Shown here piece by piece: positions 27,871 to 37,533 of a DNA stretch of 64,000 bases. The first letter of the stretch is position 1. Each line of letters begins with the position of its first letter. The notes beneath the pieces are model-generated. The model did not search any database. It had not been told where the DNA came from and saw only the letters and a list, made by a program, of their open reading frames with translations. This DNA comes from Neisseriaceae bacterium (lineage in GTDB: Bacteria > Pseudomonadota > Gammaproteobacteria > Burkholderiales > Neisseriaceae). Location of the stretch: contig JAGBKK010000007.1 of NCBI GenBank assembly GCA_017934045.1, positions 1 through 64,000 on the forward strand, read 5' to 3'. Made by a program: the position numbers and the translations under genes.

Positions 27871-28740
27871 TCAATAATTTTTAATTAAAACTTCCAAAGT
27901 ATCACTTAAATTTTTTCTTCTGTAATTTGCATTAGTATATTGTCGTTGAATTTCGCATAATTGATATTTTTTACTCCATTTTTCTAATCTTTTATTTATT
28001 TTACCATTAGAATACATCACATTTGATAATGCGAATTTTAATTTTTTTTCATTTAAAAAATCTAAAATTTCATATAAATCATCTTCATCTTTTTCAGACC
28101 AAGAAACATTATATGGTGCATTAGTAATTAAATAAGGTGGATCAAAATAAAAGAAATCCGCATTTTGGTACAATTTTTCATTTCTAAAATCTAAATTTAA
28201 AAATTCAATATCCTTTTCTTGTAGCAATTTTACAAATTCAATGGTTTTTAAATATAATGATTGAGTAAAATCCATTTTACCCACTGGAACATTAAATAAG
28301 TTTTTAGAATTAAATCTTAAATAGTGATTAAATCCATAAATAATTAACACAAACAATTTAACATTATTAGGTTGTTCATTATAAGCTTGTCGAAGGTTAA
28401 AAAAACCAACTTTATTGTATCTTGATAAACCTTCATTAGCATAAACTTTATAATATCCTTTTGGTTTATTTCTACTATCTGTTAAGTTATAAACCTGAAT
28501 TAAATGTGCGACATCGGAAAGAATATTTTCTAATTTGTTTGTTTTAAAATAATTTAATAATTCTAAAATTCGATATTCTTTATCATTTAAAATGAGCTTC
28601 TGGTTTGAAGAATTAAGACCAACAATACCGCTCCCACAAAAAATATCTGCAAATATCTTTGTATCTTTGGGAAATAATGGAATGATATGCTTTAATATTT
28701 TAGCTTTATTACCAGAGTAATTTAGTGGCGATACAACCAT
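27871..28740 (-). CDS. D12-class DNA adenine methyltransferase
   Basis: 289 residues with the alpha (Dam/DpnM-like) motif order: PLNYSGNKAKILKHI, SAM-binding FADIFCGSGIVGLN, then DFFYFDPPYLITNAPYN as catalytic motif IV. It probably methylates one strand of a GATC-containing asymmetric site. Its ATG lies 32 bases inside the 3' end of the other methyltransferase gene, and its stop is 12 bases before the endonuclease gene. Confidence 0.88.
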   Translation of the reverse strand: MVVSPLNYSGNKAKILKHIIPLFPKDTKIFADIFCGSGIVGLNSSNQKLILNDKEYRILELLNYFKTNKLENILSDVAHLIQVYNLTDSRNKPKGYYKVYANEGLSRYNKVGFFNLRQAYNEQPNNVKLFVLIIYGFNHYLRFNSKNLFNVPVGKMDFTQSLYLKTIEFVKLLQEKDIEFLNLDFRNEKLYQNADFFYFDPPYLITNAPYNVSWSEKDEDDLYEILDFLNEKKLKFALSNVMYSNGKINKRLEKWSKKYQLCEIQRQYTNANYRRKNLSDTLEVLIKNY

Positions 28741-29428
28741 TTATTCTTCTCTCCGCTTTTTTAAAATATTGTTCATCAATCTCACTACCAATAAATTTTC
28801 TATCTAACATTATACAGGCAATAGCTGTTGTTCCACTACCAGCAAATGGATCGAAAATTAAATCATCTTTATTAGTATGAATTTTTAAAATTTGTTCAAT
28901 AACATCTTGACTTTTTTGAGTAGGATGTAATCTATTTTTTCCTAATACAATACCACTTTTAAAAACTGGACGCAAATATGATACTTCATCAGGTTTATTA
29001 AAAGTCCATTTTGATTTACCTTTCACTGCCCATACTGCACATTCAAAATCCATAACATAACGAGACTGAACATTGCGTGGCATAGGATTAGATTTTTCCC
29101 AACGCAACAAATCTTTTATTACACATCCACAATCTTCAAGAGTTTCTGTAATAAAAGATAGATTTTTCCAATCATTAAAAATAATGATTGAACCGCCATT
29201 TTTTAAAAATTTGACACAATCTTTTATCCATTCAGTTTGATTAAATCCATAATCCCATTTTCCATAATCCATTCCACTTCGTCCCATATTTGAAAAACCA
29301 AGTTGATGAGTTCGTGAAATATTATAGGGTGGGTCAGTAAGAATACAATCAAGTTCAATTTTTTCTTTTTCAAATTGAATGATTAAATCTTTATAATCAC
29401 AATTTAAAAGTTTAATATCATTTTTCAA
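28709..29428 (-). CDS. Beta-class DNA adenine methyltransferase
   Basis: 239 residues with catalytic LTDPPYNIS near the N-terminus and SAM-binding FDPFAGSGTTAIACIML near the C-terminus, the beta-class order. It resembles the second methyltransferase of DpnII and AlwI-like systems and likely protects the opposite strand. The best start is a TTG at 29428 with AAAGGA 8 bases upstream; no in-frame ATG fits. It is first in the operon. Confidence 0.88.
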   Translation of the reverse strand: MKNDIKLLNCDYKDLIIQFEKEKIELDCILTDPPYNISRTHQLGFSNMGRSGMDYGKWDYGFNQTEWIKDCVKFLKNGGSIIIFNDWKNLSFITETLEDCGCVIKDLLRWEKSNPMPRNVQSRYVMDFECAVWAVKGKSKWTFNKPDEVSYLRPVFKSGIVLGKNRLHPTQKSQDVIEQILKIHTNKDDLIFDPFAGSGTTAIACIMLDRKFIGSEIDEQYFKKAERRINGCIATKLLW

Positions 29429-29509
29429 TCAAATTTCCTTTAATTCAAATTTTATATTGCAACATAGTATTACATACAAAATGCAAATTTTACGGTATTT
29501 ATCAAAAAT

Positions 29510-29544
29510 ACTCAATTCAACAGACAGTATCTGTTGAATTGAGT
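29510..29544 (-). terminator. Terminator between hpt and the restriction island
   Basis: ACTCAATTCAACAGA and its exact inverted copy form a 15-bp stem around five bases, followed on the minus strand by TTTTT. It separates transcription of hpt from the downstream methyltransferase genes. Confidence 0.75.
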
Positions 29545-29608
29545 TGGTTGGATTATTGTTAATTACTGTTAATCATTACGATAAGCAAGGATAAAATACC
29601 TAACACTT

Positions 29609-30166
29609 TTACTCTTTCAACGCATAAATTTCAGGCAGATTTCTCCAAGCACCGCTCACATCCATACCAAAGCCAAATACATAGCGGTTTGGCACATTTA
29701 AGCCAACAAAATCGGCGGCAATCGGTTTGGCGTGAGGCAGAAGTTTATTGGCAAAAACCGCACAGCGACAGGATTTCGCCCCCATTTGCAACACTTTTTC
29801 TTTCATCGCCGCCATGGTATGCCCTTCGTCCAAAATATCGTCCAAAATCAAAATATGGCGGTTTTCAACACTTAATTTGGGCAAGTGCGTCCATTCAAAC
29901 GAGCCACCCACCAACTTATCACCATAACGCGACACATGGGCATAATCAAAATCCAAAGGAAAACGCAACAGCGGCAACAACTGCCCTGCAAACACCACTG
30001 CTCCGCCCATAATCGGCAGAACCAAAGGAAAATCGTTTTTCATGGTTACGGTAATTTCTGCTGCCATTTTTTTCAAAGCGGCATGGCAGGTTTCGGCATC
30101 AAACAACAGTTCAGCGTTGTCTAATGTGCTTTGGTAGTCTTTTTGTTGCATATTATTTTCTTTCAT
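29609..30166 (-). CDS. hpt: Hypoxanthine-guanine phosphoribosyltransferase family protein
   Basis: Purine salvage enzyme joining hypoxanthine or guanine to PRPP. 185 residues with LPIMGGAVVFAGQLL, the PRPP motif ILILDDILDEGHTM and VFGFGMDVSGAWRNLPEIY. Either ATG 30166 or ATG 30151 (MQQKDYQ) could be the start. It follows the DUF502 gene by 17 bases on the same strand. Confidence 0.9.
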   Translation of the reverse strand: MKENNMQQKDYQSTLDNAELLFDAETCHAALKKMAAEITVTMKNDFPLVLPIMGGAVVFAGQLLPLLRFPLDFDYAHVSRYGDKLVGGSFEWTHLPKLSVENRHILILDDILDEGHTMAAMKEKVLQMGAKSCRCAVFANKLLPHAKPIAADFVGLNVPNRYVFGFGMDVSGAWRNLPEIYALKE

Positions 30167-30183
30167 TGATGAAATAAATTAGG

Positions 30184-30861
30184 TTAATTTTCTTCGTCAT
30201 CATCTTCTATTTTAGGTTGTGGCAAGCCGTCTGGCATCACCATACCTAATGAGATAATGTATTTTAATGCGTCATCAACGCTTAAATCCAAAGGACGCGT
30301 ATCAGCACGGCGAACCATAATGTAGTAACCGCCTGTGGGGTTAGGCGTGGTGGGGACATACACGGGCAGATATTCGTCTTCATCGTCTTTGAGTGAATGA
30401 CGAATTTCATTCGGAAGGCTGCCTGAAACAAAGGCGATTGTCCAAACGCCTTGGTGTGGAAACTGCACCAGAAGCGGCGTTTTGAATGATTTGCTGGAAT
30501 CTGACAGCAATGATTCGGACACTTTTTTCACCCCTGTATAAACGGTTTTCACCACAGGGATATGTCCAAAAAAACTGTCCCACAGTTGCACCACTTTTTT
30601 GCCGATAAAATTGCGTGCCAAAACGCCAGTAATCAGTAAAATAAAAAGTGCCACGACTATGCCTAAACCTGGAATATGGTGTCCCACCAAGTTTTCAGGC
30701 TGCCATTTGGCTGGGGCTAAACGAATCAGATGATCGGAAGTGGTTACAATGTAGTTAATTGTCCAAATGCCAGCAATAATGGGCAACCAAATCAAAACAC
30801 CTGTAATCAGGTATTTTTTGATTCGGGTGGATAATTTGCGTTTTTTGCGTTTGTTGGGCAT
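30184..30861 (-). CDS. DUF502 family membrane protein
   Basis: 225 residues: basic N-terminus (MPNKRKKRKLSTRIKKYL), two hydrophobic segments (about 15-35 and 62-85), then a soluble domain with VVKTVYTGVKKVSESLLS and TTPNPTGGYYIMV, diagnostic of DUF502. The family is conserved in proteobacteria without an established role. A partial DUS encodes VSGSLP. Acidic C-terminus. Confidence 0.87.
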   Translation of the reverse strand: MPNKRKKRKLSTRIKKYLITGVLIWLPIIAGIWTINYIVTTSDHLIRLAPAKWQPENLVGHHIPGLGIVVALFILLITGVLARNFIGKKVVQLWDSFFGHIPVVKTVYTGVKKVSESLLSDSSKSFKTPLLVQFPHQGVWTIAFVSGSLPNEIRHSLKDDEDEYLPVYVPTTPNPTGGYYIMVRRADTRPLDLSVDDALKYIISLGMVMPDGLPQPKIEDDDEEN

Positions 30862-31082
30862 AGCGGTTTTGGATATATAAAACTCAGCATTATAACCGTG
30901 TTTCTTATCAAAATGAGATATTTAAAAAAACACTTGGATTTTTGCGAAAAAGCAAGGAAAATAGCGAATAGATTTGCTTTAATAAGCACCGATTATCGCC
31001 AAAAGATAATGAAATACGCATTTTGGTGGTCATCAACACAAATCCGCAGTTCTTTTTCAACCCCTTGATTAAGGAGCAAGGT

Positions 31083-31409
31083 ATGAACTTGAAAATCACA
31101 GGAATCAACATTGATGTAACCGCAGGCATGCGGGAGCATATCGAAAAAAAATTGGAACGCATTAACCGCCACGCTGATGATGTCATTTCCATTGCCGTAA
31201 CGCTGACGGTGGAAAAACTTAATCACAAAGCCGAAGCCGATGTGCATTTGGCAGGCTCAAATCTGCATGTGGAAACGGTGGAAAGCGATATGTACGCCGC
31301 CGTTGATGTGTTAATGGATAAATTAGACCGTATGGTTTTGAAACATAAGGAAAAACATTCCGCACATCATGCCACTTCGTCAGGACGCGAAAGTGCTTCG
31401 TTAGCATAA
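31083..31409 (+). CDS. hpf: Ribosome hibernation promoting factor (short form)
   Basis: Binds the 30S decoding centre and inactivates ribosomes in stationary phase. From ATG 31083, which has AAGGAGCAAGGT in front, the protein has 108 residues: MNLKITGINIDVTAGMREHI, KLNHKAEADVHLAG and DMYAAVDVLMDKLDRMV. There is no long C-terminal dimerisation domain. Upstream in-frame codons to 31023 lack a ribosome site. A terminator follows. Confidence 0.93.
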   Translation: MNLKITGINIDVTAGMREHIEKKLERINRHADDVISIAVTLTVEKLNHKAEADVHLAGSNLHVETVESDMYAAVDVLMDKLDRMVLKHKEKHSAHHATSSGRESASLA

Positions 31410-31421
31410 GTTGTATCAATC

Positions 31422-31453
31422 AAAAAAGCCACAGTGTTTGCTGTGGCTTTTTT
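31422..31453 (+). terminator. hpf terminator
   Basis: AAAAAAGCCACAG, six bases, CTGTGGCTTTTTT: a strong stem with T-run directly after hpf and before the convergent DUF2069 gene. Confidence 0.9.
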
Positions 31454-31457
31454 GTGC

Positions 31458-31808
31458 TTATTTTTCCTTGCGTTTTTGACGAATAAAACCTAAAACGCAA
31501 ATAAACAATGCAGCACTTAAAATAACTTCACCGATGGCACAATATTTTGATAAAGAAGATAAATCGGTGAGACGCATAATGCCTTCTGCCATATAAAACG
31601 GCACCAATAAGGAGAGTTTTTGTAGGGTGCGAATAGAACCTTTCAGGCTGCCTGAAACAAATAAAGTTAAAGGCACGGCTTTAAGCATTAACCACGAACC
31701 GCCACTGCGTATGGGGGCGATTTGCCATTCCCACAACAGCGTTAAAATGATTAAAGCAAATAAAAAAAAGATAACGCCAAAAAGCCAATATTGAGATTTC
31801 TTGTTCAT
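31458..31808 (-). CDS. DUF2069 family membrane protein
   Basis: 116 residues with about four hydrophobic segments; PFYMAEGIMRLTD and the late VILSAALFICVLGFI fit DUF2069, a small inner-membrane family of unknown role. A DUS inside the gene encodes VSGSLKGS. It is read leftwards, after the ferredoxin gene. Confidence 0.75.
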   Translation of the reverse strand: MNKKSQYWLFGVIFFLFALIILTLLWEWQIAPIRSGGSWLMLKAVPLTLFVSGSLKGSIRTLQKLSLLVPFYMAEGIMRLTDLSSLSKYCAIGEVILSAALFICVLGFIRQKRKEK

Positions 31809-31824
31809 TCAGGCTGCCTGAAAA

Positions 31825-31852
31825 ATAAAGGCGGAAGTTGATTTCCGCCCTT
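31825..31852 (-). terminator. Ferredoxin-gene terminator
   Basis: GGCGGAA and TTCCGCC pair around six bases and are followed on the minus strand by a TTTATTTTT tract. It lies just after the ferredoxin stop at 31857. Confidence 0.65.
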
Positions 31853-31856
31853 GGGA

Positions 31857-32132
<276 letters not shown>

Positions 32133-32180
32133 TCATCACTGTTTCAGGCTGCCTGAAACAGTGATTATATTAGCATAATA

Positions 32181-33191
32181 TTATGCAGGAAAATCACCGA
32201 CTTTGGTCAGCCAGCCGTGCGTGTCAGGAGCGTCTCCATATTGAATATCGGTGATGAATTTGCGTAATTTTAAAGCCTCGCTTTGTGATTTTACAACCAA
32301 TTCATTGCCGTCAATAATAAAGTGGGTTACAGGCGATAATACCGCCGCCGTGCCTGTAAGTACGGCTTCTGCTCCGCTTGCAATGCGTTGAACAATTTCA
32401 TCAACCGTAAAGTGGCGTTCTTCCACCGTGTAGCCATTGTCGCGTGCGGCTTGCAGAATACTTCTGCGTGTAATGCCGTGTAAAAATTCACTCGTCAAAG
32501 GCTTGGTGATTAAGGTTTTGCCGTCAATCAAAATAAAATTGGACGCTCCTGTTTCTTGCACATCGCCTTTGGGGCAGAACAGCACTTGTTGAGCGTGGTA
32601 TTTTTCTTCGGCAATCATCGTCCAAGGTAAAGCCGCCGCATAATTGCCGCCTGTTTTAATACTGCCCATATGCGGAGCACAGCGAATATGCTCGGTTTCC
32701 ACAAAAATCCGCAACTGCGAACCTTGTTTGAAATAATCGCCCACAGGCGACAACAAAATATACAACAAAGCAGTGTGCGATGGGTGTCCAGCGGCACCGA
32801 CAATGCTTTCTGTGCCAATCAATGCAGGGCGAATATACGCCGCACCACGGCGATCAGGCACGAAATGGGCTTGACGGCGAACCAATTCGATAATCATATT
32901 TTTCATTTGTTGTGCGTCTGGCACAGGCAGATAGAGTGCGGCGGCGGATTTTCGCATTCTTTCCACACCTGCGTCTAACTGAAAAATATGTACAGAATTG
33001 TCGTTATGACGAAAGGCTTTCATACCTTCAAAAATTTCACTGCCATAATGCAGACAGTGTGCCGCAGGGTGCAGTTCGAGTTTATCCGAAGGTTGCCATT
33101 GTGTTTCTTGCCACGCACCTTGTTCAAATTTTGCCACAGGCATTTCAGGGGCAAAAACACTGCCAAAAACGGCAGGGACTTCTTTAATCAT
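32181..33191 (-). CDS. ilvE: Branched-chain amino acid aminotransferase
   Basis: PLP fold-type IV enzyme for the last step of Val, Leu and Ile synthesis. From ATG 33191 (MIKEVPAVFG, with AAGGATTAAACC before it) it has 336 residues. HYGSEIFEGMKAFR, the PLP lysine in GSIKTGGNYAAALP, and TGTAAVLSPV near the C-terminus mark the long, class II type. A longer reading from 33236 lacks a ribosome site. Confidence 0.93.
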   Translation of the reverse strand: MIKEVPAVFGSVFAPEMPVAKFEQGAWQETQWQPSDKLELHPAAHCLHYGSEIFEGMKAFRHNDNSVHIFQLDAGVERMRKSAAALYLPVPDAQQMKNMIIELVRRQAHFVPDRRGAAYIRPALIGTESIVGAAGHPSHTALLYILLSPVGDYFKQGSQLRIFVETEHIRCAPHMGSIKTGGNYAAALPWTMIAEEKYHAQQVLFCPKGDVQETGASNFILIDGKTLITKPLTSEFLHGITRRSILQAARDNGYTVEERHFTVDEIVQRIASGAEAVLTGTAAVLSPVTHFIIDGNELVVKSQSEALKLRKFITDIQYGDAPDTHGWLTKVGDFPA

Positions 33192-33372
33192 AGGTTTAAT
33201 CCTTAAAATTTGAATCTGAAAATTTGAATGTTGCATTAAATGTAGGGCAAATTATACTCCAACTTAAACATAAGATACGCCTAAAAAGCAATTCAGCATT
33301 ACAGAAAAAACGGTAAAATACGGCGTTTTACACTTTTCAGGCAGCCTGAAACTTATTTTGGAGTATTTATCT

Positions 33373-34113
33373 ATGTTGCTTATCCCTGCGATTGACTTAA
33401 AAAACGGACAATGCGTGCGTTTGAAACAAGGTTTAATGAATGAAACCACGGTATTTTCCGACAATCCGCAACAAATGGCACAGCACTGGTTAAGCCAAGG
33501 GGCAAGGCGTTTGCATTTGGTGGATTTGGACGGTGCGTTCGCTGGCAAACCGCAAAATTTTGCGGCGATTGAAACCATTTTATCCGCCGTAGGTCAGCAT
33601 ATTCCTGTGGAATTAGGTGGTGGCATTCGTGATATTCAAACCATTGAAAAATATATAAAAATCGGCTTGCGTTATGTAATTATCGGCACAGCGGCGGTGA
33701 AAAATCCTGAATTTTTACGCCAAGCCTGTCGTGAATTTCCACAAAATATTATTGTGGGCATTGATGCCAAATACGGACAAGTTGCCACAGACGGCTGGGC
33801 AGAAGTAAGTAGCATTTCGGCAATTGATTTAGGCAAACAATTTGAAGACGCAGGCGTGCAATCCATTATTTATACCGATATAGCACGAGACGGTATGATG
33901 AGTGGCGTAAATGTGGAAGCCACACAAAAATTGGCGAATGCGTTAAGCGTCCCTGTGATTGCGTCAGGCGGATTGACCAATTTGGACGATATTCGTGCTT
34001 TGTGTGCGGTTGCCGACAGCGGTATTGAAGGGGCGATTACAGGGCGTGCAATTTACGAAGGGGCGATTGATTTTCAGGCAGCCCAACGCTTGGCAGATGA
34101 ATTGACGGCGTAA
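33373..34113 (+). CDS. hisA: HisA isomerase (ProFAR isomerase)
   Basis: TIM-barrel isomerase of histidine synthesis. From ATG 33373 (GGAG upstream) 246 residues: [20 protein letters not shown] holds the catalytic Asp, ELGGGIRD and [12 protein letters not shown] bind the phosphates, and [12 protein letters not shown] has the second Asp. hisD lies 6 kb away, so his genes are scattered here. DFQAAQ near the end is a DUS remnant. Confidence 0.95.
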   Translation: MLLIPAIDLKNGQCVRLKQGLMNETTVFSDNPQQMAQHWLSQGARRLHLVDLDGAFAGKPQNFAAIETILSAVGQHIPVELGGGIRDIQTIEKYIKIGLRYVIIGTAAVKNPEFLRQACREFPQNIIVGIDAKYGQVATDGWAEVSSISAIDLGKQFEDAGVQSIIYTDIARDGMMSGVNVEATQKLANALSVPVIASGGLTNLDDIRALCAVADSGIEGAITGRAIYEGAIDFQAAQRLADELTA

Positions 34114-34192
34114 TTCGTAGGGTGGGTTTTCAACACCATTGTCTTCGCAGAGACAACAAACAATTTGATTTTCTAAATTTTTTGTATCAGCA

Positions 34193-34588
34193 ATGAATAA
34201 AACAAAACTCAAAATTTGGCTTACACTGATTGCCCATATCGTGGCATTTGCTGGGGTTTTGTTGTTTCAGCAAATCACACTCAATCAAACCGCACGAATT
34301 AGCGATACTTGGGCGTTATTTTTACAAAAATTTAACACCCACCCCGCACAATTATTGGCAGGTTTTTTAATATTATCCCCCTTATGGGCAGTATTTATTA
34401 CACGCACAAATAAAATCTACGGCAATTTTATTTTTCTACTCACCATTGTTTGGTATTTAATTTTAATATTATTTTGTTCAGGCAGCCTGAAAAATATCGA
34501 ACCGTGGATTTCGTGGATTTTATACGCCACCCTTATGTTATTATTAGGAATGTTGGGTATTTTATATCGTGTTTTTACCAGTAAATAA
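34193..34588 (+). CDS. Small polytopic membrane protein
   Basis: 131 residues with four hydrophobic segments (about 9-27, 52-68, 77-95, 103-126) and no family I recognise. SGSLKN between helices three and four is encoded by a DUS. It starts 79 bases after hisA with a weak ribosome site. Confidence 0.6.
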   Translation: MNKTKLKIWLTLIAHIVAFAGVLLFQQITLNQTARISDTWALFLQKFNTHPAQLLAGFLILSPLWAVFITRTNKIYGNFIFLLTIVWYLILILFCSGSLKNIEPWISWILYATLMLLLGMLGILYRVFTSK

Positions 34589-34594
34589 AAATAA

Positions 34595-34805
34595 AATCAC
34601 CGTTTATTTTTAAAATATAGTCAAACAATTTCAAAATTGAAATGTATTGGCGTGTCTTGCCGTATTATTTATACTAACTTCTACACGCCGCCTGTTTCAC
34701 TTTTGAATTTGTTTGATGATAAGACAAGGCGGTGAGTCGCAGACAGTATAAAACAATACGGCAAGACGAAACAACGCAATATTATTTTGAAAATAAACGG
34801 TGATT
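34595..34805. repeat. 211-bp unit bounded by 23-bp inverted repeats, enclosing repeat copy C
   Basis: AATCACCGTTTATTTTTAAA begins the left arm (34595-34617); the right arm (34783-34805) is its inverted copy with one mismatch. Inside are a 106-bp TATAGTC-end repeat (34616-34721) close in length and sequence to copy A, and an inverted copy of its core (GTATAAAACAATACGGCAAG). No ORF. The right arm runs to 3 bases before the ATG of the next gene. Confidence 0.65.
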
Positions 34806-34808
34806 AAA

Positions 34809-35414
34809 ATGAATTACGCACAAGACGCACTTTTTTGGTATTTATTCAACCCCCAAGTTCGAGCATTAGCCACACTATTAACCGCCCCACCCCCCATTAT
34901 TGATAAAAACGAAATTGCGGTAAAAGAAATATTGGGCGAATATGGCTTTCGTTTTATGAAACAATTAGATGAAAATCCACAATTATTGTTAAAAAATTTA
35001 CAAGAAACCCAAGAAATAAAAAACTATGCTCAACAATTATGGCATTTTTGGTTAAATCATTCACCGAATGGCAAACAATTACAACAAAAAGAAATTCATT
35101 TTTCTTTTGATTATTACACACACAACCATTTTTCAGGCAGCCTGAAACCTTGCGTTATGCGTGGTTTGGTGTGTGTGCCTGACCAATCATTCGCACCAAA
35201 CGCTTGGCATTGTCCGATAATTCAAAGGCTGCCTGAAATTCAAACAAATGAACGCTGGATTACGCTGAATTTTCAAGAACACATCGCCCCTGCCCTGCGT
35301 GAAAAAATAGACACTTTTTCACTGCCACAACAAAACACACTCATCGCCCTTGTCGCCCAAAACGCAGACGGTTTATGGCGTGAAAAAGAACGGTTTTACT
35401 TTCAGGCAGCCTGA
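34809..35414 (+). CDS. Conserved protein, possibly DUF1853
   Basis: 201 residues from ATG 34809 (a GTG at 34800 is less likely). The opening MNYAQDALFWYLFNPQVRAL and LTAPPPI resemble DUF1853 proteins of Neisseria, though this one seems short for the family. Two internal DUS encode SGSLKP and QRLPE, and the end FQAA plus the stop is a third. No function known. Confidence 0.5.
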   Translation: MNYAQDALFWYLFNPQVRALATLLTAPPPIIDKNEIAVKEILGEYGFRFMKQLDENPQLLLKNLQETQEIKNYAQQLWHFWLNHSPNGKQLQQKEIHFSFDYYTHNHFSGSLKPCVMRGLVCVPDQSFAPNAWHCPIIQRLPEIQTNERWITLNFQEHIAPALREKIDTFSLPQQNTLIALVAQNADGLWREKERFYFQAA

Positions 35415-35421
35415 AAAAAAC

Positions 35422-35450
35422 GACAGAGATAAAATCATCTGTCATTTTTG
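35422..35450. terminator. Bidirectional terminator
   Basis: GACAGAGAT and ATC(A)TCTGTC pair with one bulged base; T-runs follow on both strands, longer on the minus side. It separates the convergent DUF1853-like gene and fixH. Confidence 0.65.
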
Positions 35451-35454
35451 TGTC

Positions 35455-35997
35455 TTACGCTTGGGGCGTTTCGTTATACTTTGGCGTTAATTGAAAAGCG
35501 TTGCCGTCTCTATCGGTATTCCAGCGTTTTTCTAAACGCCACTGATTAGCATCATCTTCCAAACGCACCGTCCAATTTTTGCCGTCTGCCAACGGTTTGG
35601 GAAATTGCACCGTATATTGTTTAGCCTTGGCAGGCATAAGTTCCACAGTTAAATCGTTCTCTTGCAGATTGTGAAAAAAGGTGAGCGTTAATTTACTTTG
35701 GGTGTCGTATTCGCCGTCCAAAATTACCATCGCACCGTCTAAATTCGGCTGTATATACACTTGTGCTGACAAATGATGAGCGGCGGCGGTTTTGTCGCGT
35801 TCCACTTCCAAAATAATGTTTTTGCCTTCTTTGTAGTAATCGTCAGTAACCAAAGAATCTTTAACGCTTAACGCATAGCCCAAAGTAATAAACCCTGCTA
35901 CCACCACGATGGCAGGTCCTGCCATAATGCCCCAAGTCCAAGGCTCTTTATACCAGGGGCGAGTTTGTTGGTCTTGATTAGATTGTTGTTCATTCAT
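35455..35997 (-). CDS. fixH: FixH family protein
   Basis: Membrane-anchored accessory protein of cbb3-type cytochrome oxidase assembly (CcoH/FixH family). 180 residues: charged N-terminus with RPWYKEPWTWGIMAGPAIVVVA, a single helix, then DSLVTDDYYKEGKNI, the family signature, and a beta domain. It lies downstream of ccoG, separated by a terminator and two DUS; the oxidase genes are not in the window. Confidence 0.85.
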   Translation of the reverse strand: MNEQQSNQDQQTRPWYKEPWTWGIMAGPAIVVVAGFITLGYALSVKDSLVTDDYYKEGKNIILEVERDKTAAAHHLSAQVYIQPNLDGAMVILDGEYDTQSKLTLTFFHNLQENDLTVELMPAKAKQYTVQFPKPLADGKNWTVRLEDDANQWRLEKRWNTDRDGNAFQLTPKYNETPQA

Positions 35998-36091
35998 CGT
36001 TTTGTGTGCTTTCGTATTGTTTCAGGCAGCCTGAAAAACTGTATTCTAAACGATTGTATGGTGAATACAAAAAGTTTTTTCAGGCAGCCTG

Positions 36092-36121
36092 AAAAAACCG
36101 CAGAGTATTCACTCTGCGGTT
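36092..36121 (-). terminator. ccoG terminator
   Basis: AACCGCAGAG, six bases, CTCTGCGGTT, followed on the minus strand by six Ts. Directly after the ccoG stop. Confidence 0.85.
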
Positions 36122-36132
36122 TGGATTATGTT

Positions 36133-37533
36133 TTAACGAATTTCTTTGACAAATGCCGCTTTTTCTTCAAAGGTGCGTTCTTCGCTGCCGTCTTTGGCTT
36201 TGTAGGTGAATTTGAAGAAAATGTGTTGTGTGGATTTGCCGTCATCGGCGTTGGCTAATTCGGCAGGAATCGACACTTGCACGGGCAAGGAAACGGGGTC
36301 GCCAGGATTTAGTTCGTAGTTGGCAGGTACGCCTGTTAATTGAATGCCGTCAATGCCTGTGATTTCGGCATTGACCACTTGCACTTTGTCGGACGCATTT
36401 AAGAAACGCAAGGTATAGGTGTTTTCCGCACGCCCTACTTCGTTGTAGCGAGCAATCACGCCACGGTCTTTAATCACATCAACACGCACATTTTGACGGT
36501 TGAAAATGCCGATAATCCATGCGGTTAAAATAATCGCCAAAATCAAGCCGTAACCCACCACGCGTGGGCGTTTTAAGCGTGTCCAAATTTTGCTTTCAGG
36601 ATAGGCTTTTTCCATAGCGGATTCGGTAGTGTAGCGAATTAAGCCTTTGGGTTTGCCTTGTTTAACCATCACTTCATCGCACACATCAATACACGCCGCA
36701 CAGCCGATACATTCATATTGCAAACCGTTGCGAATATCAATGCCCACAGGACAGGCTTGTACGCACAAGGTGCAATCTACGCAATCGCCTTTCTTGGTAT
36801 CATCGCCCTTTTTCTTTTTACCACGAGGCTCGCCGCGTTCAGGGTCGTAAGAAATAATCAGCGTGTCTTTATCAAACATTGCACTTTGGAAGCGTGCGTA
36901 AGGACACATATATTTACACACTTGCTCACGCATAATATGGGCAAGCAAGAAAGTAACAAAGCCGTAGAAAATCGCCACACCCCATTGTGTGCCTGTCATA
37001 TTGAATTTGAACACTTCACGAATGGGGGTAAACCAGCCGATAAAGGTTAAGCCAATCCACGCACACATTAAGAAAATGGCGGTATATTTCATCAACTTAA
37101 TGCGAATTTTGCGTGCGTCCCACGGTGCTTTTTCTAATTTTAAGCGTGCGGCACGATCGCCTTCAAAAATACGGTCGAACCACATCATAATTTCGGTATA
37201 AACCGTTTGCGGACAGGCGTAACCGCACCACAGCCGCCCTGCGATGGTGGTCCACCAAAACAGCCCAAACGCTGCCATAAACAAAATGCCCGACATAAAA
37301 ATCAAGTCAGACGGCAAAAGTACCAAGCCAAAAAAGTAAAAATGACGGTCAGCCACATGCAAAAGCACTGCTTGCCGTCCGTCATAATTAAACCAAGGCA
37401 CAATCAAGAAAACAAATTGCGTGATTAACACCATCGCAATCCGCCATTTAGAAAAAAAGCCCGTTGTCCATTTGGGGTGAATGCGTTTTGAGCCTTGATA
37501 CAGTTCAATTTCCTGTTCGTTTGCTTTCGCCAT
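36133..37533 (-). CDS. ccoG: Cytochrome c oxidase accessory protein CcoG
   Basis: Inner-membrane iron-sulfur protein (FixG/RdxA family) implicated in copper reduction for cbb3 oxidase assembly. From ATG 37533 (AAGG upstream) 466 residues: RIHPKWTTGFFSKWR, several helices, the CGYACPQTVYTE and CKYMCPYARFQS motifs, two ferredoxin motifs (CVDCTLCVQACP and CIGCAACIDVCD) and a C-terminal Ig-like domain. The longer reading to 37587 lacks support. Confidence 0.95.
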   Translation of the reverse strand: MAKANEQEIELYQGSKRIHPKWTTGFFSKWRIAMVLITQFVFLIVPWFNYDGRQAVLLHVADRHFYFFGLVLLPSDLIFMSGILFMAAFGLFWWTTIAGRLWCGYACPQTVYTEIMMWFDRIFEGDRAARLKLEKAPWDARKIRIKLMKYTAIFLMCAWIGLTFIGWFTPIREVFKFNMTGTQWGVAIFYGFVTFLLAHIMREQVCKYMCPYARFQSAMFDKDTLIISYDPERGEPRGKKKKGDDTKKGDCVDCTLCVQACPVGIDIRNGLQYECIGCAACIDVCDEVMVKQGKPKGLIRYTTESAMEKAYPESKIWTRLKRPRVVGYGLILAIILTAWIIGIFNRQNVRVDVIKDRGVIARYNEVGRAENTYTLRFLNASDKVQVVNAEITGIDGIQLTGVPANYELNPGDPVSLPVQVSIPAELANADDGKSTQHIFFKFTYKAKDGSEERTFEEKAAFVKEIR

